DNA of 64,000 bases from Sanderia malayensis. Lineage: Eukaryota; Cnidaria; Scyphozoa; Semaeostomeae; Pelagiidae. This document shows positions 62,754 through 64,000 of the stretch, one piece after another; the first letter of the stretch is position 1, and each line of letters opens with the position of its first letter. Both the position numbers and the translations under genes were made by a program. The notes under the pieces are model-generated. The model saw nothing but the letters and a program-made list of their open reading frames with translations, did not search any database and was not told the DNA's origin. The stretch is taken from contig RQOL01000906.1 in NCBI GenBank assembly GCA_013076295.1, positions 1,736,001 to 1,800,000 on the forward strand. The letters run 5' to 3'.

Positions 62754-63165
62754 TAATGTTAAGGTTGCTAGATTCAAAGTTTGCGGTCCAACTCCAAGTA
62801 TTTATGCTAGAAAGACCGGGTACATTTTGACCCGTGCAGGAGCTTATAGTGAACAGGGAAATCGAATATAGTTGGAACATTTTTAGAAAAAGTTGTCCCC
62901 AGGCCAAGAGCTGGACGCTTAGTCGTCACCTGACTGTATATTTTTGCCCAAGGTAATGTTAAGGTCGCTAGATGTAAGGCTTGCGCTCCAAGTATTTATG
63001 CCACAGAGACCGGATAAATTTTGCTCTGTGCAGGAACCTATTGGGAACAGGAAAATCGAAAAGAGTTGGAACATTTTTAGAAAATGTTGCCTTTAGCCTC
63101 AGAATTAGAAACTTTGTCGCCATTTGACTTTAGATTTTTGCCTTAGGTAATGTTAAGGTCACTGC

Positions 63166-64000
63166 ACAAATGCAAAATTATCACTGCACATTTTTGTTTC
63201 ATCACTGCACAAATTGGTCATCACTGCAACTTAGATTATTGTCTGCTATGAGGGCATCTTAAATATGTAATAAATAGTACCAAGTTTTTGCTTTCAAATG
63301 ATAGTCCACCAATTTTGCTTTTCCCAGACGACTATTTCAAATTCCAAGAAGATCAGTGTTCGTGGTAAACACCCTCAGATTAGGCAGTGGTTTCGCATTC
63401 TGATCTCCTTCTGAGGAATAGTATGCATGATGGAGAAGCCCAGCTCCAAGAATTCATTGCAGCAGGTATATGGACTTGCAACATCAGCAATAGGACTTTG
63501 AAGATTTATAGCCCAAATTATACTTCTAAGGACAGTAGACAAGATAAAGAAAATACACCATCTCATCTTAAGACATATACAAAAATTAAATCGTGATCTC
63601 CATCAGTTTCGATGTCTATCATGTTTAAAAAATTTCAAGAACAACCTCAAGGGCAATTTAATTAAAAAGTCGATTCTTTTTAAATATATAAGTATAATAT
63701 AAAACAAGTTGTAACAAGTTCCCGTTATTTTATACCCCACGTTGGTTTTTTCTGCAAAAAAAACGTGTTAGGAATTCTTGGAAAACAATGCTTTGTTCTT
63801 GATGAAACCGAATTGTTGTGTGAATAATTTACTTTGAATTTCGAGAATCTCGCTGTGATTAACATTGATGCCATACGAAAGTGAAATACATTTTTGGGTG
63901 ATACCCCAGATCATACCAGCGTTGACTATATAAGTAGACACGTTTGTCCCGCCCGATCTCATCACTTTGGCTGTTCTTGTTCTGAAAGAGACACGACAAT
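63166..64000. other. Window end, no confident gene
   Basis: 835 bp AT-rich. A short repeat ATCACTGCACAA occurs three times around 63170-63225. A TATATAAG box lies at 63927-63934 near the window end and might begin another gene on the plus strand beyond the window. Confidence 0.4.

Larger units (their letters stand above)
61210..63165 (+). repeat. ~190-bp tandem repeat array split by a hAT insertion
   Basis: About 2.7 copies of a ~190-bp unit occur. One starts near 61210, is cut at 61314 and resumes at 62749; further copies follow near 62850 and 63038. Landmark words are AGTTGGAACATTTTT, GTCGTCA.CTGACTGTA and GGTAATGTTAAGGTCGCTAG. Divergence between copies is about 15-20% by eye. Confidence 0.8.

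Overview
This is a stretch of an animal nuclear genome. It carries spliced, mostly compact multi-exon genes with GT-AG introns of roughly 100-900 bp, and short AT-rich intergenic spaces with AATAAA signals. The gene set is metazoan: TBP, an SLC35B2-type PAPS transporter, EIF1AD, kaptin, a triple-unit EML5/6, WDR25, WDR27 and a class A GPCR. Soluble adenylyl cyclase (ADCY10) and a plant/bacterial-type wax-ester synthase/DGAT, together with many DNA transposons and few-kb genes, suggest an early-branching marine invertebrate such as a cnidarian or sponge. I cannot fix the species from sequence alone.

Layout: 303-2424 (+) last seven exons of WDR27. 2992-17798 (+) complete 32-exon ADCY10 (about 1932 aa). 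18457-20266 (-) complete 8-exon TBP (252 aa). 20579-22087 (+) two-exon SLC35B2-like PAPS transporter (465 aa), head-to-head with TBP. 22465-23395 (-) five-exon EIF1AD (191 aa). 23936-27316 (+) 12-exon kaptin (469 aa), divergent from EIF1AD. 28766-30427 (+) two-exon class A GPCR (389 aa). 31080-47757 (+) 38-exon EML5/6 orthologue (1975 aa) with three repeated EML units. 49723-51651 (+) five-exon WDR25 (396 aa). 54141-55625 (-) single-exon WS/DGAT acyltransferase (494 aa). From 55.6 kb to the end I see no convincing gene. That part is a transposon graveyard. For WDR27 (as far as it is visible), ADCY10, TBP, EIF1AD, KPTN, EML5/6 and WDR25 I joined exons by hand and the reading phase closes without a leftover base.

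The genes are not an operon-like functional set. They are housekeeping and ciliary/cytoskeletal genes packed closely, with two divergent pairs (TBP/SLC35B2, 312 bp apart; EIF1AD/KPTN, 540 bp apart) likely sharing promoter regions.

The most unusual material is non-coding. Two ADCY10 introns contain tandem arrays whose unit is a copy of the intron's own 3' splice site (about 28 copies of a 31-bp unit with TACTAAC branch-point-like motifs, and three copies of a ~102-bp unit that includes the start of the downstream exon). At 58.0-60.8 kb three DNA transposons are nested, each with intact target-site duplications (hAT-like 8 bp, pogo/Tigger-like TA, Mutator-like 10 bp). Further elements with defined ends include foldback elements with 350-640 bp inverted repeats at 48.2-49.6 and 56.1-57.1 kb, hAT elements at 15.1, 51.7 and 61.3 kb, and several pogo-like MITEs in introns. 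Functional statements come from family knowledge; exon borders and repeat ends were read directly from the sequence.
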